Below, one piece after another: positions 48,291 to 60,354 of a stretch of 64,000 nucleotides of DNA (position 1 is the first letter of the stretch; every line of letters begins with the position of its first letter). Source of the stretch: Diadophis punctatus similis (Eukaryota; Chordata; Lepidosauria; Squamata; Dipsadidae). The stretch spans positions 144,231,008 to 144,295,007 of the forward strand of contig JALIGW010000003.1 in the NCBI GenBank assembly GCA_023053685.1. Reading direction: 5' to 3'. A program made the translations under genes and the position numbers. The notes beneath the pieces are model-generated. The model did not search any database and was not told the DNA's origin. It saw only the letters and a list, made by a program, of their open reading frames with translations.

Positions 48291-51200
48291 GAAAAATGAC
48301 CAGAATTATCTGAAGGTAGTTAAGGAGTTTTGTTGATTAGTTAGCTTATCCAGTGTGATTTCTTTAGGTTTTCCCAACTGAATATAGCAGGAGATGATGC
48401 GATCAGTTTTCAGCAATTCAGGGGGACGCTGAAGGTATTGAAAAAGAGCCTTTAGGGCTCTGATGTGGCAGGTGATCCACACCTAGCCTTTTACAACTTT
48501 TATAAAACCTTGCTAGAGGTGTGCTGATTGAACTGTTAAGAATTGATCTAAAATATTTGAAAGGCACTGTATTGCTTTCCCTGTCTTTATTGCTATGCCA
48601 CACCTTCCCCTTCTTTTTTGTCACAATAAAATATGTGGTCGTGGTAACCAGCTGTATGAGATCTATATATTTCTGTGAGCTAAACTCAGACTTCTTGGTT
48701 TTAGCTAGCAAGGAGTAAACACATTATGTGTTTTGTGTGTCACAAAAGGAATAAAAGACCTTTGGAACTTATGTCCCATACTATTGCATGCATTTTTAAA
48801 CTACAATAAAAGCTCAGTTTAACAGATCATTTGATGGCAGGGGGTGCCATTAAATCCAAATTGATTGAATTATATCTTTACAGAAAAAATGTAAATGTAG
48901 ACATGACATACAACGTCAATTGCGTCATTACGCAAATGATGTCAATTACTTTTGTTTATACTGTATTGCTTCAGAAACAATGCTCTTTGCTATTTAGGGT
49001 TTAATTTTCTCCATTGCTTTTGAAGACTGCTGAAAGAAGATCTGGAGAGCCAATTATTGTATAATAATTTTTATAGTTTCTCAGTATGCTTCAGAATGAT
49101 TCATTTTCTTAAATATATTTAATATTTTACTATTTTCATTGCTTTTGAGCCCAATTCATTTTAAAATTGACATCTCTTAATATTGTCAATTTCAAGTATA
49201 AGCCCATAAGAATATATTTTATTATTTCCTTAGCTCTGTTAAAGTTTCATGGATGATAAACTAAGCACCAGTTTCTTACCTAAGAATTTTTGCTTTCCAT
49301 TTAAAATGTTTTATACTGGATGATTTAAAACCACTTGATGACAGCAACTTTAGCAAGAACTGGGAATGGCAACAAAACTGTAAACCTGGTTGCTTCATGT
49401 TAGTGCTTTTGTGAATATTGACAGTTTCTTTGGTAAGTTTAATAAAAATGAAAGGTTTAAGAATGCAGCCTTGGGCTAGTCTAGGGTTGTGTTATTATTT
49501 TTTCATGATCTTCTGTTCATATTGGCTCTGTGAAAGGTTTATGCTAGTAAGACAGCACAAATAGATGCAAAGTCCTAGTTTTCATAGACTTGGGATAAAT
49601 AACCTTGCCTGGATCACCTTTGCTGTTTTTCAGGAATTGATTTCTAGAAAAAATAAATCACACCTATTCCTAGCTGGCAAGGACAGTGTGAGGATATCAG
49701 TGTGTATTGAAGAGAAGAAATAGCTTAGAAAATATTTACTGACATTTGTTGTTACTTCCTAGCATAAAGCAAACTTGTAGAAGAAAAATATTTTGAGAAC
49801 ATTATTGGTAAGAAATGATCAGAGGTTTTCTTTTTGTCCTTCTTCAGTATGAATGTGTAATATTGAAATTCCATGGACATATAATTCAGCATTTTCCATA
49901 GAAATAAGCCAGGTTTGATTTCTATTCTCTGGAAATCATTATTACACTATTTCAAAGCTTGGCAGCTTTGGAAATCCAAAATTTACATGTTATTTGTTGT
50001 ATAGAATGATTCCTTTTCAGATGGTTTTATCTTCTTTTTAGAAAAAAACTCATTCACTATGTTTACTATGGAAAATAGTGTGTTTGTGCAGATACATCTA
50101 TATATGTGCATATATGTTACCTTGGGACTCTTTTGGTGAGAAGCAGCACATTCTGGTCTCTTCAACTGTCTCCCAAGGAGAACATCGTGGCAAGGGGCAG
50201 GACATCAATCCTGGTTTCACACAGTTAAATAAGGAAAGGTTGCCTCTGAGTTCTAGATCAGAGAACAATGGAACTGGGGTGTGTATGGAAATACTGGTTT
50301 TCTTTGGTTTTTTCTTCCCGATTCCTTTTTGTTTCATGTTTTACCTTTTAGGTTATGAACCTTATAATGGGAACTGTCTTACTATTTGTAAATCTTAAGA
50401 CAGAAAAGAAACTCATTTTGACTTAAGAGGGGAATTAAAATGTTTTTCATCAAGATAGAATTTGGTGGCTCCAAATGTTGTTGAAAAAGCAGTGCTAAAA
50501 CAAAACTCTGAAACAAAAATAAAAAATATACAATGCATCCAATCATTTTCATAATCTTTACAGAGTGGGCTTATTTAATATCTTGGGCCAATATTATGTA
50601 TCTATGTAAATATCATGAACTCTTATCAACTCTTGGTTGTTTTTCATAACCTGTCTGCACTTCTAATTCCTTGATGATAAATTAGACATATGATGTTTGA
50701 ATTGATATGGGTGAACTTGATGTCTAGTTCTGCATATATTTTAGCTTCTCCTAAATATTTATATTCTAATAAAATGGATTATAATATACATATTATTTTA
50801 TTGGCGTAATACTTACATTAAAATGGAACTGTAATTCTATCCTTGCTGTACTTAATGCCATAATTGCAATATGCCTCAGAAAAATGATCCTTAACTTCAT
50901 TTATATTTTATTAAACTAGTAGATCTCAAGCCACTTAGTGAAGAGCCATTGGATGGAATTGTATGATTCAGTGATAAGAGAAAATAATTATTTATTTGTC
51001 ACATCACAGCACCTCTTATTAGCATTGGATCAGATTTCTAGTGTTCTGCCATTTATACTGAAGAAATCTCTATCTACTTCACATTATCAAAATTCTGAAT
51101 AAACTGAAAAAAGTGACTAGGGAGTCAAATTCTACTATTTAATTTCATTTTTAAAAGATTTTTGTAGCAAGTGGCACAAATAAGCTAAACAAGATCAGCC

Positions 51201-51355
51201 GTGTTAAACACTTGGATGGTAGACCTTACAAGAATATTAGCTTGCCTGGAAAGTGAGAAAGAATTTCTGGAAGAACGCAATAGCACGTCACTTCTTTATT
51301 GCTATAAAGAAAGCTATCAGAACTTCATCTAGGGTTTGGCTATATTATTTCTCTA
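48291..51355. other. Intron-like DNA, no gene seen
   Basis: AT-rich sequence without recognised exon or repeat ends. Confidence 0.5.
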
Positions 51356-51357
51356 GA

Positions 51358-51607
51358 AATGGAGTGGAGTGGAATGAATAGAATAGAATAGAATTATAAT
51401 TATAATTAAAGAATGGAATGGAATGGAATGGAATGGAATGGAATGGAATGGAATGGAATGGAATAGAATAGAATAGAATAGAATAGAATAGAATAGAATA
51501 GAATAGAATAGAATAGAATAGAATAGAATAGAATAATAGAATAGAACAGAACAGAACAGAACAGAACAGAACAGAACAGAACAGAACAGAACAGAACAGA
51601 ACAGAAC
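51358..51607. repeat. Compound pentanucleotide microsatellite (GGAAT)n(AGAAT)n(AACAG)n
   Basis: Three successive pure blocks differ by single-base changes: about 51414-51460 in GGAAT, 51461-51540 in AGAAT and 51541-51607 in AACAG. It abuts the reverse-oriented CR1 end at 51608, so it extends from a LINE 3' terminus. Confidence 0.95.
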
Positions 51608-51665
51608 AATAGTTGGAAGGGACCAGGAGGTCTTCTATTCCAACCCTTTGCTCAGGGAACTATCA
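51608..51665 (-). mobile_element. CR1 LINE 3' end fragment, reverse orientation
   Basis: 'aatagttggaagggaccaggaggtcttctattccaacccttt' is the reverse complement of the CR1 terminus at 32690-32745. Only the last 50-60 bases are kept. Confidence 0.75.
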
Positions 51666-52802
51666 ACAAAGAACGAAATACCCCAAGTGAAATAAGTTCA
51701 TCATGTTGAATCCCGATTCTTTTTTTTTTTTTGTACATGTTGATGATGTTGAAATTGGTCGGGAAATCTCAACAGAATTGTGCACTTGCTGATACAGTAT
51801 AAGGATGCCAAACAAAGACACTGAACTGTGTTTGTAGTCAATAGTTAATATGCTTAATTAAAAGAGATAGCTTTAATTTTTAATTATCTGAAGCTTGTAA
51901 AATTTAAGGAAGGCTTCTCTCTGTATAATTTTACAGTTGATCATTAAGATTCCATAGCAAATACAGTTGGGAGGTAACAGATTTTTGTAGTGGTATTTTG
52001 TGAAGTGCATTACTGTTAGATATCATAATTATTTTAATATGTCTTTAAAACCTAGTGCCATCGTGATGTGACATGACTATACCTTGCAAAATTCTGAGAC
52101 AATATCAGGTTGATAGGTTGTTCTTTGTTGTTTCAGAGATGAATAATAATGATGAGTATTGTTTTGTGAGGTTATTAATTGCTGAACATGTGGAATAATA
52201 TCTGTAACAAGTATTTGTATTGTACTGTATTTAGGATATGCTGATAACTTATTTTTTACCTACGTAGAACTATTTCAATTAAGTTGGTTGGAGTGAATAA
52301 TACAATATACCTCAAACTTTATTAAAGCTACCCGTAGCTGCTGAAGCTCAGCATTATCTTATCCCAGATTTATAGTGGGTTGTATCCAGTTGTAGTCCAT
52401 AAATTTCCAGGAGTCTCTCCTAAATATAGCCAAATATGTATTCCAGCCAGATTTAGTGTCAGTATATCAAGCAATCTCACCATCATTCTAAGATATATGA
52501 TATATTAAAATATCCCTAATAAAATTTCCATATGTTCTGTTCTTAATCTTCTCAGACTGTTTTGTAAATCCAAAAAGGCCCAGGCCATTTCCATCCTTTG
52601 AGATTCTTAGTTATAGTAATAAAAATCATGATACATGAAAATAAATTAAGCTTTTTCCTTGTTCAGAAAAACAATGCACTTCAAAGAATGTGATAATTAT
52701 ATTTTACCTATTGAAGATGGGATGTGTTTTTCCTTTGTTCTGAAGAGGTTAATTATGAATGTAGCATTTCATCTAATCAGAGAGTTAGTGCATATTTATG
52801 TG

Positions 52803-52851
<49 letters not shown>

Positions 52852-55265
52852 GTGAGTACAAAAGGTTCTAGAGAAGAAGTAATATGGTAAAAATGATGGT
52901 GTGAATAGCTTTTTCAATATTATATACGTAAATAATTATTTCAGTCTTGAGATTTCATGTGTCTTCTGTGGTGGTTGTTTTTATTTATTACTATTGTTTT
53001 ATAGTCCATGGGTTAACTGCTAAGACTGGCTGCCCTTTTATTTTTTATATTGGAGTGGAAATGTAGTTTGGACATAATGGATTATTGATTGGTCTGAGAA
53101 CAGCAGAAGCCCCAAGGCCTAGTCATCAATGGTACTTACTCTCCCATTAGAGAATGCATCACTTCATGCAGCCATTTGGGATCCAAATCTGTAGAATATA
53201 AGCTTATAATTGTTGATCTTGTAACAGAACAGTTTTTAGGGCAAGGAGCTCTTCATTATTGTGATGGGCTTGCTCCTTCCCCCTCCCATTTGCTCAAATA
53301 ATAGTTTCTTTGTTTTGGTAGTAAGATAAGCTGGATCAGGATGTTAATGATGTATTTTAATTCATGCCTTATAGTGCTACAGTGTAACCCATAGAATGCA
53401 TTTCTTTGTCTCTGTGAAGACAAACATGACCAGTATACTAAAGCACAAAATATGTACTGAGTGGGTGACAGGGCTATGTTTCTCTATATATCTTGTAAAA
53501 CCATGCAAGAATGAACCTTTTAGTAAAATTCCTTTTTAAAAAAGGCTCACATTTTTGCTCCATGATTTCCCTTGTTTTCTGTCCTGTGAATCTTCTCTTT
53601 ATTTCTCACTGGCGAGATCTGTATTTGCTTAATATATCCTTATAGGTGTGTCTCTCCATGTAGGTTATTATTTGTAGTGCTGTTTCAGAAGCGCCTAATT
53701 ATTTTCTCAGGAATTTTGGAGCCCGTTTTTAATACCATCATTAACTCAGGAGAGGGAGGGAGAGAAAGCAAATGATGTGGGCAAAGAATCTCAGGGTAAA
53801 TCTGCAGTGTTAACAGTTGCAGATCTGAAAATAATGCCTTCCAGAACACAAAAAATGTAGCAGACATCTCTTTGCCCAGAATTAAACAAACTGGCGCTTT
53901 AGCATTTCTGGAGACTAGGATCCTGGAGACAGGATGAGGCCAAAGTTCCCAGCCCTTGAAAAATAGGCCAGCTATAAGATTTGCAAAACTGCATCAATTC
54001 AAATGAAAATGCAGAGTCAGAAATAAATTGACTCAGCTCACACTGGATTCTGAGATCATGCAGTTCTGGAGCTGATCCTGAAATGGTGCAGAATATTATT
54101 GAGCAAGTGCCTTTTTCACCTGCAGGTTTTTTTTTAAAGGCTTGGCAAAATTTTATCATCTTCTATGGCTCTTGAGGGAATAAAATCAAGGCAAAATCCT
54201 GCTAACTTTTCCCTAATGCCTATATTCATTCTGAAGGACATATCCTGCTGGGATTTCCTGTAAAAGTCAAGGATGTCCTTACTATTTAAAGACAGGCTGT
54301 TTTCCCCTCCCCGGTTCATCTTGCTACCCTAATGTCTCCTAAATGCTCTGCTGTTGCAGAACAGTTGTGTTATCCTTGAAGGATAGGAACTGAATATTTT
54401 TTTGAAAACATGTTTCCTTGAACAAACCTCTTGGCATCATTTCTTATCTGGAGAGTTTTAATTACAAAATAAACTGCTGTTAAAGAAGTGAAAGCTTATT
54501 TTCTTAAGGGATTTTATATATAACGTTACTTTGAAGCACATGAAATAGAATAGATATAATAATTACTTGTCTAAAATAAAAGTATGATTTAGTTTTATAA
54601 CTAACAACGTCGCCTCTAACCTGGCGACATTGAAGTGTGGAGACAACTGCCAAAATTCTCAACCAGCGTGGTTCATCTTCTTTTCATATTTTCTATTCTG
54701 GCTAGATCTTAAGAGAATTGGAATTCAGTAACTGATGTATGCTATATTTCCCTGGCTTAGCAATTAATTCTGTATACAACTTCTTCAGTTAGCAAACAGT
54801 AGTGTTGCCTGAGAATTCCTGTACAAACCATTGGTATGCATTATGAGCTGGTTATATAAAGGTAAGATAGGATATGTCACAGTGATAATAGATATAGATG
54901 ATTCATTGCTCATGGTCCTTTAATGGCATGGAATTGAGCTGTGAAGGGCAAAATGCCATGATAGCACACTAATATCAACAAGAGTGTACATTATTATCAA
55001 TTTAGTCAAAGTATACCTTACTTACCGTACTTACAAATAGCATTCTCTGTTGCCAAATCAAATGAAATATTTATTATTAGGGCCACCTTACACTTGATGC
55101 TAGCCCAATGGCTGAGAAGCAATAGTCCTAATTTCTGATTAAAACCAATTTTTTTTCCAATGGGTCTGGTTCTACTGGTTTACCTTTTTAAATCAACCTG
55201 GTTAACAAAACCTAACTCCAAACTCAAATCCTTAGTCTCCTTTTGGAAAGCCTCTGTCCATTAGG
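51666..55265. other. Intron-like DNA, no gene seen
   Basis: About 3.6 kb of AT-rich sequence with a (TG)n tract at 52805-52849. No exon recognised. Confidence 0.5.
52805..52849. repeat. (TG)n microsatellite, about 22 units
   Basis: Uninterrupted TG run; long enough to be polymorphic. Confidence 0.95.
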
Positions 55266-55285
55266 GTTTGAAAATGCCAGGAGTC

Positions 55286-57940
55286 GGGGCTTCCGGTGGC
55301 ACCGCGAGCTTCGCTGGACGCTCTTTATGGGCGCTCCACTCCAGGCTCCGTAAAAGCTGCCAGATAAGCCACATCAGCTGTCTGGTGGCTTGGAAACTCC
55401 TGTCCCGGGCAAAGGGAGGGGAGAAGAGCAGATGGGCAGAGGTAGAGCCCCCCCTAACACCCCAGAAGAAGCTCTGGGGTGCGAAGGGCGAGGGCTCCCT
55501 TGAAGCCTGTCACAGCTCCGGACCTGGAATGCCTCTGCTAATTTTTAGTGGAGCAAGAAGCCGCGACCATCTCTGCTGGTGACAAATGGTTTTATTACTT
55601 TATTACTCTAAACAATGCAGCAGACGGAACATACCAGGAGAATCTAAAAGCAAGTATTTTTACCTAACTCCGGTGTTGCTTTTTGGATTATTTGGGAAGC
55701 AACAAAGTAGCTAAAGATGGCGCTTGGAATTTGAAAGGCGTGGAGAAAGCGAAAGCTACTGAAACTAATGAGAGTTCTGATTGTTAACAGATGTTGGTGA
55801 GAACTCCTTTTGTTTTTTGCTCTCTTCTTGGATGAACTTTGTTTTTTGGCTATACAGAATTAATACAAATTGAAGATGTCTTTAAAACTGGCAAAGAATG
55901 CTTCTTTTAAAGGAATAGGAAAAATTGAAAATCTTCCCACAAATATTGTTAATTTGCAAGACTTTGCCCCCCCAACACAGCCTCTTACATTGGAAAAATG
56001 GCAGCAAATTATGAAAGATATGCAGAAAGAAATTGTTTTAGTAGTTAACAAAAAAATTACTGAAATTAATGGAAAAATTACTGAAATTAATGAAAAAATA
56101 CAAGCTGTCTCAGAGGAGTTTGTTTCTCAGACTCAACAAACCAGAGACAATGTGGAATCTGTATTTAAAGCCTTGGCAGTTAATATGGACTTATTGGGAC
56201 AGGACGTGACTCAAATTAAACAGTCTACTGGGACTTTGGTTGAAAAAGTAACTGAGATCCAGAATAAAATTGATGGAACTGAGGCAGAATTAACGATGTT
56301 TCAATATAAAGACATGGAATTTGCCTTACGGCTACGGGGGGCAAAAGAAAATAATAAAGAAAATTTAAAGGAAAAGATCCTGGATGCATTGGTGAAGCTC
56401 TTGGGGGAAAGAAAAGTTGAATTGGAATGGCAGATTGAAAAAGTATTCCGGACTAATTCTTGGTTTGCCAGAAAAAATCATTTACCAAGAGACATTGTAG
56501 TATATTTTACCACAAGGACACTGCGAAATCGAATCTTACAGGCGACTTATAAAAACAATCTTAAGGTCGAAGAACAAGAGGTTCTGACGTTTAAGGAAAT
56601 TCCTCCAAAAATATTAAAAGCACGTAAAGGTTATACTTTTCTGGTGGCAGAATTAAAAAAGCAACAGATACGATATAAATGGGAAATCCCGGCTGGACTA
56701 TCTGTTACCTTTAGGGGGAAAAGATACAGACTTATTACGATCTGTGAAGCAAAAGATTTTTTTGCCAACGTGTTAAAGGTTGAGAGACCAAAGTCACCAG
56801 AAGACAAAAGAAATGAGGAACAGAAAGGAATCCTGAAAAGTCAAGAAGAACCAAAGGACCCAAGACAAGTTAAAGAGGTAAAGATTGAAAGTGAAGAAGA
56901 CAAAAGATATGAGGAAATTAAAGAAGAGGGAGAGGAATACTGGTGGTTTTCACAACAGAAAGGAACTCTGAAAAGTCAAGAAGATACAAAGGATTTAAGA
57001 CAGATTAGTGAAGTAAAGGTTGAAAGCGAAGAAGATTCAAATTACCGATTTCAGTCCTCAACTTCTCCAAATGAAGCAAGAATGGATAAACATATCTTCA
57101 GATGCCAACTTAAAGAAATATTTAAGGGGAGAAGAATTGAGAATTGACGTTTTACTAATAGTAGGATAATGTAAAAGAAATAAGAATAAAGTTTAAATGT
57201 ATATATGAGGCTGTTTAAGTTTACAGAAATTAGATTACAAGATTACTTATGGGGAATAATTATAGAAGGTAAAGTAATGTAATAGAGATTAAATTGGTTT
57301 AAATAATAAGATTAAATTAATTTTACAGTTTGGGGAATAAGAATAGAAGATAGTTAATGTAATAGAGATTAAATTGGTAGAGAATAAGATTAAAATTATA
57401 TTAGAGGTGGAAATAAGTATAGGTTGTAATCTAATGTAATAGAGATCAAATGAATGTGATGTTGTTAAATATTTTTAGATTTGGTTAAGTTGGTTTGGAA
57501 TTTAATAATTGCTGCCAGGTGTTGGTGGCATAAAACTGTAAGAGGAAGACTTATTTAAAATTAATATTGTAAAGGGCAAAAATTTTAGAACATGTTGAAG
57601 ATTATTTAAATGATATTCCTGATAAAGGAGAAGATGAATGGACTAAAATAGATGAGGAAGGACATATTTCAACTTAATTTTTTGTTTAATTTACTGTATA
57701 AGGAGTTAAGAGTTTTTGATATTTGGAAGTTAATAATTTGTTAGCATATTTTAGTTTTGCATTTGTGTAAACTATATTATACCCTGTGTATGTTCTGGGA
57801 AGTCCAGGGAGGGGAAGGGATGGGGAGGAGGAGGAGGGGGGAGGGTTGGGGTTAGGGGGAAAGGGGGGGGGGGAGAAAAGAGAAAAATGCTTGTACTTTG
57901 TACTAATAAAACTTTTTGGAACAAAAAAAAAAAAAAAAAA
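55286..57940 (+). mobile_element. L1-type retrotransposon with ORF1 but no ORF2
   Basis: The identical 16-base flanks GAAAATGCCAGGAGTC (55270-55285 and 57941-57956) and the A18 tail (57923-57940) mark a complete target-primed insertion. The 5' region (55286-55875) is GC-rich like an L1 promoter. It is followed by an intact ORF1, about 0.45 kb of AT-rich text with degenerate 'aatgtaatagagattaaattgg' repeats, a small open remnant ending at 57677, a G-rich 3' segment (57800-57875) and AATAAA (57904). Endonuclease and reverse transcriptase are absent, so mobility must have depended on another L1. Confidence 0.88.
55876..57147 (+). CDS. L1 ORF1 protein (RNA-binding chaperone), intact
   Basis: L1 ORF1 proteins form coiled-coil trimers that coat the element's RNA in the cytoplasm and aid target-primed reverse transcription. 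This frame encodes 423 aa from ATG 55876 to TGA 57145. An N-terminal segment is followed by a long coiled coil (about residues 38-143), an RRM-like domain (about 145-235, with LRLRGAKE and RDIVVYF) and a C-terminal domain (about 236-300, with KARKGYTFLVAELKK). The tail (about 300-395) is very acidic and lysine-rich and contains a 45-residue duplication: GILKSQEEPKD at 56827 and GTLKSQEDTKD at 56962. The frame has no stops or shifts. Codon choice is A-rich, as usual for L1. Confidence 0.85.
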   Translation: MSLKLAKNASFKGIGKIENLPTNIVNLQDFAPPTQPLTLEKWQQIMKDMQKEIVLVVNKKITEINGKITEINEKIQAVSEEFVSQTQQTRDNVESVFKALAVNMDLLGQDVTQIKQSTGTLVEKVTEIQNKIDGTEAELTMFQYKDMEFALRLRGAKENNKENLKEKILDALVKLLGERKVELEWQIEKVFRTNSWFARKNHLPRDIVVYFTTRTLRNRILQATYKNNLKVEEQEVLTFKEIPPKILKARKGYTFLVAELKKQQIRYKWEIPAGLSVTFRGKRYRLITICEAKDFFANVLKVERPKSPEDKRNEEQKGILKSQEEPKDPRQVKEVKIESEEDKRYEEIKEEGEEYWWFSQQKGTLKSQEDTKDLRQISEVKVESEEDSNYRFQSSTSPNEARMDKHIFRCQLKEIFKGRRIEN

Positions 57941-58353
57941 GAAAATGCCAGGAGTCATCTTAAGCAATGTAACTGGGATACTGAGTTTCCAACCAGTTTA
58001 ACCCCAGTATCCAACTTCACAGATTATGAATTCTTCTCAAATGGCCATATGCCCTTATCTCTCTTTAATTCTAATTCTGAAATTCTCTTGGCTAGATTGG
58101 ATGCACTATCCTCTGCAGTTCTTTGGGAGTGATATAAAAATATCCTTTTTCAGCAGTGCTGATGTACATGTGGAGATGTCCCTGTGGAACAAGCCATATG
58201 CTCCTTTGTTGCTCTCTACCGGGAATCAAGGAAGATACATATCTATTCCATTTGAAAGAAACATCCCTCCTACCTACACCTGAAGTGTAGCAAGAATTTT
58301 TGTGACTGCCACTGCTAACTGTATTACAGTTGCTATAATAATGTATTTTGTAT

Positions 58354-58355
58354 AC

Positions 58356-58410
<55 letters not shown>

Positions 58411-58800
58411 TTTCTACGCTCTTATAGGCCGCCCAATCCCGTAGGACTCAGGGCGGCGTACAACATGGATAAGAAACGTACATTAAAAGCAATAATAACA
58501 ATTTAAAAATAAAACAATATAAAAACATTAACAAAACACCATTCATGGGGGAATCTGATCTCCTTGTTCACCCCACCTGTCGGAAGAGCCATGTTTTCAC
58601 GGCTTTACGGAAGGCCAGTAGAGTGGGGATGGTCCGGATCTCTGGTGGGAGTTGGTTCCAGAGGGACGGGGCTCCCACAGAGAAGGCCCTCCCCCACGGC
58701 CCCGCCAACCGACATTGTTTGGCTGACGGGACCCGGAGGAGGCCCTCTCTGTGGGACCTAACTGGTTGTAGGGAGGTATGTGGTAGGATGTGGTCCCAAT
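58354..58800 (-). mobile_element. L2-like LINE 3' end with (ATTT)n tail, reverse orientation
   Basis: Starts with about 60 bp of TATT repeats (58354-58413), then 'ggccgcccaatcccgtaggactcagggcggcgtac', 'ccagtagagtggggatggtccggatctc', 'gggagttggttccag' and 'gagaaggccctcccccac'. It matches the reverse complement of 45525-45960. Confidence 0.8.
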
Positions 58801-58914
58801 ACTTCTATTGTATTTTATATGTTTTTAAAATAATAATTACATGTTTATATGTTTTATTGTTCTGCTCTCCGACCTGAAGGCCCTAATAAAGGTTTGATTT
58901 GAATTATGGCAACA

Positions 58915-60146
58915 GACCAGAAGAGATTTCTATTACTGATTCACAGAACTGGATCTCTCTATTCCTAATCTTAAAATGTTTTAAGTCTACCATGCTGTTC
59001 ATATAAATTGGTTAATATACTCCAGGAGCAATCGCTTTGGGGAGATGTTTTACATAAAATCCATCCTGTGGCACATACTTTCTGGGAGGAGAATTAAAAT
59101 TAGGTGGGGCAGAAATACAGATACCTCGAAGCAGAAATGTGAATCCTCCTTTTGGATCCATGCTTTGTAAACTAGATGCATCTTTACCAACCGAGAGAGA
59201 CAGGATTATTATTTTTCTTAAAAAGCAGGGTAGATTAAAAAAAAGAAGAAGGTATTTTTCCATTAAACATGAGGCACTTGTAATAAACAAGTAGAAAGGT
59301 TTCTTCAGTATATAAAAGAGATTATATATGCATGTATCGGCTATTTATTTGCAGGGCAGAAAAAACAGCATCTAATTTTGAATAGGTACTACAGAAAATA
59401 CCAGATGTTCTTCCTCTAATATGTAAAAATGAACTTTTCTACAGCTTTTAATGTAGCAAAATTAATGAACGCATTCCTGTACTTTATTTGTATTAACATG
59501 GATATTAGCAATCAACTAAGAAAAAAAGTAGTAGTTGTTCATTTAATGCGCTAATAGGTTTATAGGAATTTTATTTAACTAAAATAAGATGCATCCTTTT
59601 CTGTATGTCTGCATGTTTAAGAAAACATTTTTTAACAAGGTTAGCTTACTGGGTCCTACAGAAATCCTTTATCTCTAGACAAACAAAATTTTGGCTGTTT
59701 TTCATGAAATTATACATGTGTATAAAACCACAGACTTAAAATATTACAGTTACTTCAAGAAAGGGCTTATTAAGTTGAAGCTACATGCACACTATTTTTT
59801 GGTTTGGAAAGACAAATTTAACTCTTTGTGAGATTGATGTTCTTATTTTTAGCACATACCAATTACATGCATACTCTGTATCCCAGTAACTGAAACTACT
59901 ATTTCATAGGTTTGTTTATGTTATCTTACTGAGCTTATGAAATATCCCACTGGGTTTTCTGAATTATAATATCATCCAAGTTAAATTTAATACACTGTGT
60001 GTACCAAGAGTTTGATTTAGATGAAAAGAAAACCTTAACAGAGGCCTGTCACAAGGGAAGTAACAAAGAAGAATGTTGTGAATGTGCTTCAAATGAAATG
60101 CTTTTGCATTTAGTAATGAGGTGTTGTGCTTTTGTTTTGGTTGCAG
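58915..60146. other. Intron-like DNA up to the ZNF516 acceptor
   Basis: AT-rich, no recognised repeat. It ends in TGCTTTTGTTTTGGTTGCAG, a good pyrimidine tract and AG acceptor at 60145-60146. Confidence 0.6.
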
Positions 60147-60177
60147 GTTTTGTTTGCCAATTGACTCAGAAACATCA

Positions 60178-60243
60178 ATGAACGCTTATATCCGGAATGC
60201 TCCCAAGCTGAGAAGCAATTTGAATATAGGAATGAAGAGATAG
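60178..60243 (+). promoter_or_regulatory. Upstream open reading frame 1 in ZNF516 leader
   Basis: ATG at 60178 opens a 21-codon frame closed by TAG at 60241. Context is weak (T at -3, A at +4). It ends 95 bases before the main start, so re-initiation is possible. Confidence 0.5.
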
Positions 60244-60321
60244 AGGCTTGGTGAGAAACATCCCCAATAGAAATTTCAACATAATTTTCGACTCCTGGGC
60301 AGGGCTTTTACCTGTTGACTG

Positions 60322-60354
60322 ATGTTGTTGGAATACAGATGGATTGTAGTGTAG
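60322..60354 (+). promoter_or_regulatory. Upstream open reading frame 2, overlapping the main start
   Basis: ATG at 60322 opens a 10-codon frame ending TAG at 60352-60354, past the main ATG at 60339 and in another frame. Ribosomes using it could not reach the 60339 start by simple forward scanning but could start at codon 9 (60363). Confidence 0.45.

Noticed and set aside
55268..55582. 104-codon frame in the GC-rich 5' part of the L1 element
   Set aside because: It starts in the target duplication and overlaps the 5' untranslated region; no family resemblance. Not enough to call an additional L1 frame.
60315..60338. Upstream extension of the ZNF516 frame from a TTG
   Set aside because: Vertebrate initiation normally uses ATG; the ATG at 60339 matches the start of mammalian ZNF516.
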